Source: Sphingomonas sp. PL-96
Lineage (GTDB): Bacteria > Pseudomonadota > Alphaproteobacteria > Sphingomonadales > Sphingomonadaceae
Reading direction: 5' to 3'
DNA: 64,000 bases
Assembly: GCF_020707215.1 (NCBI RefSeq)
Contig: NZ_JAJFET010000010.1
Location: forward strand, 60,307-124,306
The notes below the pieces were generated by a model. That model searched no databases. It was not told the origin of the DNA and saw nothing but the letters and a program-made list of their open reading frames with translations. The translations under genes and the position numbers were made by a program. Shown here in pieces: positions 19,902 through 28,280 of the stretch; within the stretch, counting starts at the first letter, position 1; the number at the start of each line of letters is the position of its first letter.

Positions 19902-22900
19902 ATGTCCAAGATCTTCATCGATCGCCCGATCTTTGCATGGGTGATCGCGATCATCATCATGCTGGCCGGCGTGGGCGCGATCTTCAGCCTGCCGATCGCG
20001 CAATATCCCGACGTCGCGCCGCCGCAGGTCAACATCCGCGCGACCTATCCGGGTGCCAATGCGCAGACCATCCAGAACAGCGTCACCCAGATCATCGAGC
20101 AGCAGCTGACCGGGATCGACGGGCTGCTATATTTCAGCTCGACCTCCAGCTCGCGCGGGCAGGTGACGATCAGCGCCACCTTTGCCAAGGGCATCGATCC
20201 CGACATCGCTCAGGTGCAGGTACAGAACCAGGTGCAGCAGGCGCTGTCCCGCCTGCCGCAGCAGGTGCAGGAACAGGGCCTGCGCGTCACCAAGTCCAAT
20301 CCCGACTTCCTGATGATCGTCGGCGTCTTTGACGAGACGGACCGCAGCACCAACGGCGACGTTTCCGACTATCTGCAGTCGAACCTCGTCGAACCGCTCG
20401 GCCGGATCGAAGGCGTTGGCGAGACCAACGTGTTCGGGTCGCAATACGCGATGCGCATCTGGCTCGATCCCGCCAAGCTCGCGAGCTACAGCCTGGTGCC
20501 GGGCGACGTCATCACCGCGGTCACCAACCAGAACACCGAGGTTGCCGCCGGCGAGCTGGGCGGACAGCCGCAGCCCAACAGCCAGCTGCTGAATGCCACC
20601 GTGACGGCCCAGGGGCGCCTCCAGACGCCCGAACAGTTCCGCGCGATCGTACTCAAGAGCCAGGGCAGCGGTGCCACCGTGCGGCTGGGTGACGTGGCCC
20701 GCGTCGAGCTGGGCCAGGAAAGCTATGCCGCGCTCAGCCGCGTCAACGCCCATCCCGGCGCCGGCGTGGCCATTTCGCTGGCACCGGGCGCCGACGCGCT
20801 CAAGACCGCCGAACTGGTGAAGGCCGAGGTCTCGCGCTTCGCCAAGGCTTTCCCGCAGGGCTATGCCTATGCCTATGCCAACGACACCACGGCGTTCATC
20901 CAGCTGTCGATCGAGGAAGTCGTCAAGACGCTGATCGAAGCGGTGATCCTGGTCGTGATCGTCATGTTCGTCTTCCTGCAGAGCTGGCGGGCGACGCTGA
21001 TCCCGACGATCGCGGTGCCGGTGGTGCTGCTGGGCACGTTCGCGGTCTTTTACCTCGCGGGCTTCTCGATCAACACGCTGACGCTGTTCGGATTGGTGCT
21101 GGCGATCGGCCTGCTTGTCGACGACGCGATCGTGGTGGTGGAAAACGTCGAGCGTTTGCTCGAGGAAAATCCCGAGATGACGCCGTACGAGGCAACCATC
21201 CAGTCGATGAAGGAGATCCAGGTCGCGCTGATCGCGATCGGCATCGTCCTGTCGGCGGTGTTCCTGCCCATGGCGTTCTTTGGCGGCTCGACAGGGGTGA
21301 TCTATCGCCAGTTCTCGGTCACCATCGTCGCGGCGATGGTGCTGTCGGTGCTTGTCGCGCTGATCCTGTCGCCCGCACTCACCGCGACGCTGCTGAAGCA
21401 GAAGCCGCGCGACGCGGATGGCGCGCATGTCCGCGACGGCTGGTTCGCGAACCGCTTCCCCGGCGTGGTCCACTTCGCCGATCGCGCCCGCGACGGCTTC
21501 AACACGCGCTTCGACCGGATGATCGACCGCTATGAGGGCGGGGTGAAGCGGGTCATCAATCGCAAGTGGCTGTTCCTGCTGATCTATGCCGGCGTGCTCG
21601 CGCTGCTGGTGCTGTTGTTCGTGCGGCTGCCCACCAGCTTCCTGCCGACCGAGGACCAGGGTGCCGCGCTGATCCGCTACCAGCTGCCCGCGGGCGCCAC
21701 CCGCGGCCGGACCGAGGCGGTGCAGCGCGCGATCGAGGACTACCTGCTGAAGCATGAGGGCAAGAACGTCCGCACGCTGTTGACCGTCAGCGGCGGCGGC
21801 GGCGGCGGCGCGAGTGGCCAGAACACCGGGCAGGGCTTCATGAACTTCGTCGACTGGTCCGAGCGGGAAGGCAAGGAGGACAGCGCGGACGCGATCGTCG
21901 CACGCGCCTCCGTCGCCTTCCGGGGCTTGCGCGACGCGCAGGTCTATGCGCTGATCCCGCCCGCGATCCGCGGCCTTGGCCAGTCGAGCGGCTTCACCAT
22001 GGAGCTGCAGAATGTGAGCGGCATGTCGGCGGAGAAGTTCGCCGAGGCACGCGACAAGCTGCTCGCCGCCGCCAATGCCGACGATAAGCTGACGGGCGTG
22101 CGCCTGACCGAGCTGCCCGACGTGGCCACGCTGCGCGTGGATCTCGACCAGCAGAAGCTGTCGACGCTGGGCCTTTCCCAGAGCGACGTGAACACGACGC
22201 TGTCGACTGCCTGGGGCGGACGCTACGTCAACGACTTCATCGATCGCGGCCGTGTGAAGCGCGTGTATGTGCAGGGCGACGCCCAGTATCGTGCCGCGCC
22301 ATCGGACCTCAGCCAGTGGTTCGTGCGCACCGGCGACGGTACCATGGCGCCGTTCTCGTCGTTCGCGCGCACCTCCTGGAGCACGGCGCCGACCACGCTG
22401 TCACGCTTCCAGGGCATCCCCTCCTACGAGTTCCAGGGCGATGCCGCCCCGGGCACGAGCTCGGGCGAGGCGATGGAGCGGATCACCGCGCTTGCGGGTG
22501 AGATCCCCGGCGTCGGCGTCGCCTGGGCTGGCCTCTCGTTCCAGGAGCGGCTGTCTTCCGGCCAGGCGCCGCTGCTCTATGGCCTGTCGCTGCTGGTCGT
22601 GTTCCTGTGCCTGGCCGCGCTGTACGAAAGCTGGTCGATCCCGGTCGCGGTGCTGCTCGTCATTCCGCTCGGCCTGATTGGTGCTGTGTTCTTCGTGACG
22701 CTGCGCGGGCTGGAGAACGACGTCTATCTGCAGATCGGTCTGCTGACGACGATGGGGCTGGCGGCCAAGAACGCGATCCTGATGATCGAGTTCGCCGAGC
22801 AGGCGGAGCGCAAGGGCGCGCGCGTGATCGACGCCGCGCTGGAGGCGGCACGCATCCGTCTGCGCCCGATCCTGATGACCAGCCTCGCCTTCATCTTCGG

Positions 22901-23114
22901 CGTGCTGCCGCTGGCGCTGTCAACGGGTGCGGGTGCCAACAGCCGCATCGCGATCGGCACCTCGGTGATCGGCGGCATGCTGACGGCGACGATCCTGGCG
23001 ATCTTCTACATCCCGCTGTTCTTCGTGCTGGTGCGCCGCGGCGTGCGCGACGGCCTGGCCAAGCTGCGGGGCAAGCCCGCCGGGCATCAGCACAAGGAGG
23101 AGCCTGCGGCATGA
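19902..23114 (+). CDS. RND multidrug efflux permease (MexB/AcrB, HAE1 type)
   Basis: Inner-membrane proton-driven pump of 1070 residues with the twelve-helix RND layout and two large periplasmic loops. The N-terminus MSKIFIDRPIFAWVIAIIIMLAG is the hydrophobic/amphiphilic efflux-1 family signature. The proton-relay aspartate pair is present in GLVLAIGLLVDDAIVVVENVERL, and the partner lysine lies in the later helix (LLTTMGLAAKNAILMIEFAEQ). A Gly-rich run (SGGGGGGASGQ) at about residues 628-640 lies in the second periplasmic loop. The stop overlaps the start of the outer-membrane channel gene (ATGA), so all three pump parts are made together. Confidence 0.97.
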   Translation: MSKIFIDRPIFAWVIAIIIMLAGVGAIFSLPIAQYPDVAPPQVNIRATYPGANAQTIQNSVTQIIEQQLTGIDGLLYFSSTSSSRGQVTISATFAKGIDPDIAQVQVQNQVQQALSRLPQQVQEQGLRVTKSNPDFLMIVGVFDETDRSTNGDVSDYLQSNLVEPLGRIEGVGETNVFGSQYAMRIWLDPAKLASYSLVPGDVITAVTNQNTEVAAGELGGQPQPNSQLLNATVTAQGRLQTPEQFRAIVLKSQGSGATVRLGDVARVELGQESYAALSRVNAHPGAGVAISLAPGADALKTAELVKAEVSRFAKAFPQGYAYAYANDTTAFIQLSIEEVVKTLIEAVILVVIVMFVFLQSWRATLIPTIAVPVVLLGTFAVFYLAGFSINTLTLFGLVLAIGLLVDDAIVVVENVERLLEENPEMTPYEATIQSMKEIQVALIAIGIVLSAVFLPMAFFGGSTGVIYRQFSVTIVAAMVLSVLVALILSPALTATLLKQKPRDADGAHVRDGWFANRFPGVVHFADRARDGFNTRFDRMIDRYEGGVKRVINRKWLFLLIYAGVLALLVLLFVRLPTSFLPTEDQGAALIRYQLPAGATRGRTEAVQRAIEDYLLKHEGKNVRTLLTVSGGGGGGASGQNTGQGFMNFVDWSEREGKEDSADAIVARASVAFRGLRDAQVYALIPPAIRGLGQSSGFTMELQNVSGMSAEKFAEARDKLLAAANADDKLTGVRLTELPDVATLRVDLDQQKLSTLGLSQSDVNTTLSTAWGGRYVNDFIDRGRVKRVYVQGDAQYRAAPSDLSQWFVRTGDGTMAPFSSFARTSWSTAPTTLSRFQGIPSYEFQGDAAPGTSSGEAMERITALAGEIPGVGVAWAGLSFQERLSSGQAPLLYGLSLLVVFLCLAALYESWSIPVAVLLVIPLGLIGAVFFVTLRGLENDVYLQIGLLTTMGLAAKNAILMIEFAEQAERKGARVIDAALEAARIRLRPILMTSLAFIFGVLPLALSTGAGANSRIAIGTSVIGGMLTATILAIFYIPLFFVLVRRGVRDGLAKLRGKPAGHQHKEEPAA

Positions 23115-24631
23115 ACATGCGGCTGATCATGATGCTGCCCTTGGTGCTGGCAGGCTGTTCGATGGACCCGAAGGACGTGCGTCCGGCCTCTCCGGTGCCG
23201 CCGTCCTGGCCGGTGGGTGACGCCTATCTGCGCCAGAGCGAGGCCGCGCTGCCGGTGGTCAGCTATCGCGACGTGTTCGTCGATCCGCGCCTGCAGACGC
23301 TGATCGGCCAGGCGCTGGCGAACAACCGTGACCTGCGGGTGGCGGCGGCCAACATCCTGACGGCACGCGCGCAGTATCGCATCCAGCGGGCGGCGCTGTT
23401 CCCGCAGGTCGATGCCACGCTCAGCTATCGGCGCTCGCGCAACGGCACCACGGCGGTGACCGGGTCGGGTGGCGGCAACGTCCTGCCCGGCACCGGCGGG
23501 AACGGCACCGGCGACGGCACGGGCACGGGCACCGACGGCGTGGTCCGCAGCGCGTCGACCAGCGAGCAGTTCGGCGCCGACCTCGGCATCACCGCGTTTG
23601 AGCTCGACCTGTTCGGGCGGCTCCGCTCGCTGAGCCGCGCACAGCAGAACCAGTATTTCGCGACAGAGGCGGCGGCGCGCGCGACTCGGCTGACGCTGGT
23701 CGCCGACATTGCCGACGCGTGGCTCACCTACGCTACCGACGCCAGCCTGCTGCGCATCGCCGAGCAGACGGTGGCGAGCGCCGAGCGTAGCGTGACGCTC
23801 ACCCGTGCGCGGCTGCGTGGCGGCGTCGCGCCGCGTACCGACCTGCGCCAGGCCGAACAGATCCTCGCCACCGCCCAGGCGGACGTGGCCGAGCAGCGCA
23901 CCCAATTGGCGCAGGACGTCAACGCGCTCCAGCTGCTGGCAGGCGCGCCGTTCGACCGCGCGCTGCTGCCGGGCACCATCGAGCAGGCGGCGCCCGGCGT
24001 CGTGGCGCTGCCCGCAGGCGTCGACTCGAGCGTGCTGCTGCGCCGGCCGGACGTGGTGCAGGCCGAATATCAGCTGCGCGCCGCCAATGCCGAGATCGGC
24101 GCAGCACGCGCGGCATTGTTTCCGCGCATCTCGCTGACCGGGGCGCTCGGCTTTGCAAGCAATGCGCTCGGCTCGCTGTTCGACGGCGATGCCTTTACCT
24201 ATTCGGTCGCGCCTTCGGCCTCCTATTCGATCTTCCAGGCCGGCGCCGCACGCGCCAACGTCCGGCTGACGGAGGCGCAGCGCGAAGGCCTGCTCGCCGA
24301 ATATGAGCGCACCATCCAGACGGCGTTCCGTGAGGTTTCCGACGCGCTTGCGCGCCAGGGTACGATCGGCGAGCAGCTGCGCGCAACGCGCGTGCAGGCC
24401 GAGGCGGCTGAGGATACGTTCAACCTCACCCAGGCGCGCTATCGCGGCGGGATCGACACCTTTCTTGCCAGCCTGGATGCGCAGCGCTCGCTGTACGAGG
24501 CGCAGCGGACGCTGGCGACCACCCGGCTGGTAGAGGCGAGCAACCGCGTGAATCTGTATCGCGCGCTGGGCGGCGACACGCTGCTGGAAGCGACCGACCA
24601 CGGCCCAATTCCGGTCGCGCCGGCGGACTGA
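23111..24631 (+). CDS. RND outer-membrane channel lipoprotein (OprM/NodT type)
   Basis: Trimeric outer-membrane exit duct of the pump, 506 residues. It starts with a lipoprotein signal (LIMMLPLVLAGC, Cys16) and carries duplicated TolC-like halves: NNRDLRVAAANILTARAQYRIQRAALFPQVD and later RPDVVQAEYQLRAANAEIGAARAALFPRISLTG. A Gly/Thr-rich insertion occupies residues about 112-143, where the first outer loop of the barrel is expected. This is longer than in OprM. The start overlaps the pump stop by 4 nt. The gene is the last of the operon. Confidence 0.95.
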   Translation: MNMRLIMMLPLVLAGCSMDPKDVRPASPVPPSWPVGDAYLRQSEAALPVVSYRDVFVDPRLQTLIGQALANNRDLRVAAANILTARAQYRIQRAALFPQVDATLSYRRSRNGTTAVTGSGGGNVLPGTGGNGTGDGTGTGTDGVVRSASTSEQFGADLGITAFELDLFGRLRSLSRAQQNQYFATEAAARATRLTLVADIADAWLTYATDASLLRIAEQTVASAERSVTLTRARLRGGVAPRTDLRQAEQILATAQADVAEQRTQLAQDVNALQLLAGAPFDRALLPGTIEQAAPGVVALPAGVDSSVLLRRPDVVQAEYQLRAANAEIGAARAALFPRISLTGALGFASNALGSLFDGDAFTYSVAPSASYSIFQAGAARANVRLTEAQREGLLAEYERTIQTAFREVSDALARQGTIGEQLRATRVQAEAAEDTFNLTQARYRGGIDTFLASLDAQRSLYEAQRTLATTRLVEASNRVNLYRALGGDTLLEATDHGPIPVAPAD

Positions 24632-24681
24632 ACGGAACCCTCATCGTCGGCGCCGGTTCGAGCTTCACAAGGAGACGGACC

Positions 24682-24948
24682 ATGAGCGACAAGCAACCGA
24701 TGCAGGCAGCCGGCAAGGGCGTGGCCGAGGGCAAGGACGGCGTCGACCAGGAGCGGGTGAACAGCCGCAATGCGGGCGGCGAGAGCGGCGGCGGCGCCTA
24801 TCCCAACCCGCACACGGGCAAGGACGAAAAGCAGAGCGGCTTCTTCGGCCACGGCGGCCAGACCGAGATCGACTATAGCGGCACCGGCGGCGGCGAAGGC
24901 GACACCGGCACCAACGCCAATGCCGGGGCGGGCTCGAAGACGGACTGA
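24682..24948 (+). CDS. Small Gly-rich hydrophilic protein
   Basis: Product of 88 residues, very hydrophilic, with no membrane segment or signal peptide and a composition dominated by Gly, Lys, Asp, Asn and Ser (for example NAGGESGGGAYPNPHTG). It has a good ribosome site (AAGGAGACGG, ending 4 nt before the ATG). Such proteins look intrinsically disordered, and I do not recognise a family. It follows the efflux operon by 50 bp and converges with a minus-strand gene across a palindromic repeat. Confidence 0.7.
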   Translation: MSDKQPMQAAGKGVAEGKDGVDQERVNSRNAGGESGGGAYPNPHTGKDEKQSGFFGHGGQTEIDYSGTGGGEGDTGTNANAGAGSKTD

Positions 24949-25019
24949 GGCCGCCGTTCAGGCGGGTCGGAGCGAGAAGATCGCAGCGACACCTGCTTGA
25001 ATGCTCAGCCGACCCCTTC

Positions 25020-25134
25020 TCCCGTTTGTTTCGAGCAGGGACGGAGCTCGTCGAGAGCCCGTGTCGAGAGAGCCGCAACCGGCTTCTCTAGACGCCGTCT
25101 CGACAAGCTCGACGGCTCCTCGAGACGAACGGGA
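25020..25134. repeat. Palindromic intergenic repeat, family A copy 1
   Basis: Imperfect palindrome with arms of about 53 bp. The left arm (from 25020) reads like CGTTTGTTTCGAGCAGGGA and the right arm ends CTCCTCGAGACGAACGGGA. The internal segment TCGACAAGCTCGACGGCT is shared with the other copies. It lies between two convergent genes. Confidence 0.85.
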
Positions 25135-25155
25135 GGGGGGAGAGGGGGCTCTCGC

Positions 25156-25395
25156 TTACCCCGCCACAATCGGATGCCGCGCGCGCAGGTCGTCGGCGAC
25201 CCGCTCCACCGCCTCCACCGCGGCGCCATTGCCGGACGGGTGGATCGACCAGTTGCAATGCGAATGCGTGTCCAGGCTGTGGACGGTGATGCCGCCGATC
25301 ACCAGCCGCCAGTGGCGCCGCGTGCCCCCGGCATCGCGCACCAGCGTCGTGACGAACAGGTCGAGCAGGTCGGCAGCGGTCATGGCCGTGCTCAT
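25156..25395 (-). CDS. Small conserved-looking protein downstream of trmB
   Basis: Product of 79 residues beginning MSTAMTAADLLDLFVTTLVR, with no signal peptide or membrane helix. It has a central beta-rich stretch (HWRLVIGGITVHSLDTHSHCNW) and a helical C-terminus. I do not recognise the family. Its ATG overlaps the trmB stop codon by 4 nt (ATGA), which supports translation as part of the trmB unit. Family A repeat copy 1 follows its 3' end. Confidence 0.65.
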   Translation of the reverse strand: MSTAMTAADLLDLFVTTLVRDAGGTRRHWRLVIGGITVHSLDTHSHCNWSIHPSGNGAAVEAVERVADDLRARHPIVAG

Positions 25396-26072
25396 AGCCG
25401 CAGGTAGCGGAAGTACCAGACCTCATGCCCCTGGCGCCGTGCCTTGCGCTCGTAGCGGGTCTCCGGCCAGTCGTCGGGACGGGTGAGGAAATCCTGCGCG
25501 GTCTCGACCTGCCAGGCGAAGTCGCGGCGGCCGCGCATCACCATCATCGACCAGCGGCAATAGGTGGGATCGTCGGTGCCCAGGCGGAATTCGCCGCCCG
25601 GCTTGAGCTTGGCGGCAATCATGTCGAGCGGGCCGTCGTTGACCATGCGTCGCTTGGCATGGCGCGCCTTGCGCCAGGGATCGGGGTGGAGGAGGTAGAC
25701 GCGCTCCAGGCTGGCGTCCGGCACCCGCTCCAGCGCCTCCAGCGCATCGCCCATGTGCAGGCGGACGTTCTCCAGCTCCCCGTCGCGGATGTGGTTGAGC
25801 GCGCCGACGACACCGTTCAGGAACGGCTCGCAGCCGATGAAACCATGATCGGGACGCATCGCCGCCTGGCCGGCGAGGTGCTCGCCGCCGCCAAAGCCGA
25901 TCTCGAACTCCAGCGGGCGGGCGTCCCCGAACAGCGTGGGCGCATCCAGCACGCCTTCGTCAGGGATGCTGACGACGGGGAGCAGGTCTTCCACCAGCGC
26001 GGCCTGGCCCTGGCGCAGCTTGTGTCCCTGGCGGCGGCCGTAGAGGCGGCGGATCGAGGTCGGATCGTTCAT
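25392..26072 (-). CDS. trmB: tRNA (guanine-46-N7)-methyltransferase
   Basis: SAM-dependent enzyme forming m7G46 in the variable loop of tRNAs. The 226-residue product has the SAM-binding FEIGFGGGEHLAGQA, the acidic motif FIGCEPFLNGVVGAL and the catalytic/substrate region YLLHPDPWRKARHAKRRMV, a hallmark of TrmB, then GGEFRLGTDDPTYCRW. The start at 26072 (MNDPTSIRRLYGRRQGHKLR) gives the family N-terminus. It overlaps the small downstream gene. trmB usually lies next to metK in alphaproteobacteria. Here tRNA-Arg, a PAP2 gene on the other strand and an unknown gene lie between them. Confidence 0.95.
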   Translation of the reverse strand: MNDPTSIRRLYGRRQGHKLRQGQAALVEDLLPVVSIPDEGVLDAPTLFGDARPLEFEIGFGGGEHLAGQAAMRPDHGFIGCEPFLNGVVGALNHIRDGELENVRLHMGDALEALERVPDASLERVYLLHPDPWRKARHAKRRMVNDGPLDMIAAKLKPGGEFRLGTDDPTYCRWSMMVMRGRRDFAWQVETAQDFLTRPDDWPETRYERKARRQGHEVWYFRYLRL

Positions 26073-26170
26073 GGCGCGGGGCTGTAGCCGCGCATTGCGC
26101 AGGCTCCAAGCGGCGATGGAGCCACGCACGTCCCCGGGGGTTGTCTGCCGGCACGCATGGAAGGCGACGG

Positions 26171-26827
26171 ATGAGCAACGGCAAGACGGGCAGGACGCTG
26201 GCGAAGGTGCAGCGCGCCGACATCAAGGCAGGCCATGCGGCGGCGGAATGGCGCGACCATCCGGTGGTGCGGGTGCTGAAGCAGGTGCGCGAGCTCGCCG
26301 ACCAGCCGCCGCTTATTGCGCTGTCGCTGGCGACGGCAGCGGTAGGGGCCGCGCGCGGCGACCGGCGGCTGGCGCGCACCGGCGTGCGGATGCTGGCGAG
26401 CCACCTTGCCGCGACCGCGATGAAAGCAGCGGTCAAGCGCCGCGTCGACCGGGCGCGACCGCGGCTGTTCAGCAGCGAACGCGACCACCAGCTGACCCGC
26501 GGCGAGCGCAACGAAGGGCCGCACAACAGCTTCCCGTCCGGCCACACCGCCGGCGCAATGGCGGTAGGGCGTGCGATCCTGCGCGAATATCCGGAGGTGC
26601 GGGGCCGGGCCTATGCAACGGTGGCAGCGATGGGCGCGCTGCAGCTGCCGACCGGCGCGCATTTCCCGATCGACGTCGCTGCCGGCGCTGCGATCGGCCT
26701 GGGCGCGGAAGCGGCGGTCGCGCGCGTATTCCCCGACGCCGCGTTCGAGCGGGGGAGGCGTGGCGACAAGGCTGTAGGAAAATGGTGCGCCCGGAACGAT
26801 TCGAACGTCCGACCCTCAGATTCGTAG
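26171..26827 (+). CDS. PAP2 family phosphatase
   Basis: Predicted phosphatidic-acid phosphatase type 2 superfamily enzyme, 218 residues. The three-part active site is visible: KAAVKRRVDRARP, SFPSGHTAGAMAV (catalytic His) and a last block with GAHFPIDVAAGAAIG. Hydrophobicity is modest, so membrane insertion is uncertain. GGAAGG precedes the ATG at 26171. The reading frame has no stop of its own before the opposite-strand tRNA-Arg gene: its last 15 codons (CARNDSNVRPSDS) are antisense to the tRNA, whose sequence supplies the stop at 26825-26827. The true C-terminal residues are therefore dictated by the tRNA. Confidence 0.8.
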   Translation: MSNGKTGRTLAKVQRADIKAGHAAAEWRDHPVVRVLKQVRELADQPPLIALSLATAAVGAARGDRRLARTGVRMLASHLAATAMKAAVKRRVDRARPRLFSSERDHQLTRGERNEGPHNSFPSGHTAGAMAVGRAILREYPEVRGRAYATVAAMGALQLPTGAHFPIDVAAGAAIGLGAEAAVARVFPDAAFERGRRGDKAVGKWCARNDSNVRPSDS

Positions 26828-26859
26828 TCTGATGCTCTATCCAGCTGAGCTACGGGCGC
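26783..26859 (-). tRNA. tRNA-Arg (ACG)
   Basis: Cloverleaf on the minus strand: the 7-bp acceptor stem GCGCCCG pairs with CGGGCGC, the D arm is GCTCAGCTGGATAGAGC and the anticodon stem-loop CAGACTACGAATCTG carries anticodon ACG. The T arm contains GTTCGAATC. The discriminator base is A and CCA is encoded at the 3' end (26783-26785). The first anticodon base would be converted to inosine by TadA, allowing reading of CGU, CGC and CGA. It overlaps the 3' end of the PAP2 gene on the other strand. Confidence 0.97.
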
Positions 26860-27076
26860 TTGGGAGGCGGTCCCCTATCCGCCACGGGACTCGAGCGCAA
26901 GCCCCCCGGGGCTGAGGCACTACTTTTTTCTGGAAGGTGGATGCGGCGTGGTGGCTGCACGGGTTCGTGAGAGCCTTCTTCACCCTCTGGAGAAAGCGGG
27001 AGTTCAGGGTTCCACGCGGCCGGCCGTAGTCTGCCTCTGAGATCGGGAGGTCCGGCAGCAACCGTTGTGCTCGGAT
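26860..27076. other. Intergenic gap upstream of tRNA-Arg
   Basis: The 217 bp between the unknown exported-protein gene and tRNA-Arg should contain the tRNA promoter on the minus strand. It includes a short T-run (ACTTTTTTCTGG, about 26922-26933). I see no open reading frame, integrase-type repeat or hairpin that I would call. Confidence 0.4.
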
Positions 27077-28186
27077 CTACTTCGCCTTGCCATTACCGTT
27101 CCGGAAAGCTCCGGGGCTGATGTTGATGTTCCGTTTCTTGCCCCGGGTGCTGACCTGCGACGTGACCGGGCCCCTGATCACGCGCTGCATCACATGCGAG
27201 GGAGAAGGGAGCCGATCCTGCGCTTGGAAAAAGGTGGTAGCGCCCAGATCGACGAGCGATACGTTCCAGCTGGGCGCGGGAGGGTTGCTTTCAGCCCGCA
27301 GGCTATTGGCAGGACTGGGGCCGACAAGCACGCCACGTCCGGCATCCGACAGGGCGATCAAATAGTTGTCCGTCGCTTCGTTCGGTCGATAAACGCCGCC
27401 GCCCTTGAGAGCCGTCGCATCTCGGCACCAAGCGGCTCGCGGCTCAGCTGCGGTTGCTTCCTTGTCCGCAGGGTCAGTCGCCGCCGCCACGCCAACGATG
27501 GCCGTCATCAACATCGCCCTGAGATCTTCCTGTGCCGGTCGGGACTTTCCGGATGTCACCAGCGGCGTGGAACAGTTGGTGACAGGGACGGCAGCTGGTG
27601 CCGGGGCGATGTCCGCTGGCCATTCGAGCTCGGCCAGTGCCGCACGCATCGCTGTGGCGAGGCTCGCCGCTTCCAGGGTTTTCGAGGAGTAGCGTAGTTT
27701 TACCAGCCAATTGCCGAACGGCAGGATGGCGACGCCCGTGCTGCGGTAGGCGTTCTTGTTCAGGGTGTAGGTTGCGATCAGGCCGCTTGCCGTCTGCTGG
27801 CGGGGCGGCACGAAACTGGGGCCGCCCACTGCGGCAACAGGCTTGCCGTAGACGTTGGGGCGGTGCTCGATCGACCAGCGGGCGCGATCAAACCACACCG
27901 GCAACGCGCCGCTTGCCTGGCGGTAGACATAGAGGCTCAACAGCTCAGCGCGGTCAGGGCTCTCATAATTGGCCGAAACATCGAGCAGATCTCCGCCGAT
28001 GGTGACTGCCTTGTTGCGCGGCGCACGGGCCAGCGTCGCGGGCAAGCGAAGTCCACTCAGATCATGCGCGTACGGCTCGTCCGAAGAAACCTTGAGCTCC
28101 TCCACCTGCTGTGCTGCGGCAGGCATGCCCGACACGGTTGCGGCCGCGGCGATCGCCAGCGTGGCCGCAAAGATGCGCTTCATCAT
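27077..28186 (-). CDS. Exported protein of unknown function
   Basis: Product of 369 residues with a clear signal peptide (MMKRIFAATLAIAAAATVSGMPAAAQ) and no further transmembrane helix. The mature part alternates beta-rich segments (LSLYVYRQASGALPVWFDRARW, FGNWLVKLRYSSK) with loops. Two cysteines occur in the mature protein (VTNCSTP and AAWCRDA) and may form a disulfide. The C-terminus is basic. I recognise no catalytic motif or family. The start at 28186 directly follows AGAAGG, and a second ATG one codon on is equivalent. It sits between metK and tRNA-Arg/trmB on the same strand. Confidence 0.75.
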   Translation of the reverse strand: MMKRIFAATLAIAAAATVSGMPAAAQQVEELKVSSDEPYAHDLSGLRLPATLARAPRNKAVTIGGDLLDVSANYESPDRAELLSLYVYRQASGALPVWFDRARWSIEHRPNVYGKPVAAVGGPSFVPPRQQTASGLIATYTLNKNAYRSTGVAILPFGNWLVKLRYSSKTLEAASLATAMRAALAELEWPADIAPAPAAVPVTNCSTPLVTSGKSRPAQEDLRAMLMTAIVGVAAATDPADKEATAAEPRAAWCRDATALKGGGVYRPNEATDNYLIALSDAGRGVLVGPSPANSLRAESNPPAPSWNVSLVDLGATTFFQAQDRLPSPSHVMQRVIRGPVTSQVSTRGKKRNINISPGAFRNGNGKAK

Positions 28187-28280
28187 CCTTCTCCCCCCTG
28201 TTGCGGCAAAGCTGCCATCGCGCGGGGGAAGGGACAAGCGCAAAGGCGGGGCAGCTGCGCGCCGCCCCGCCTCAGGGAAC

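Noticed and set aside
26783..26827. C-terminal peptide NDSNVRPSDS of the PAP2 protein as a conserved motif
   Set aside because: It is the antisense translation of tRNA-Arg, a well-known artefact, not a protein motif.
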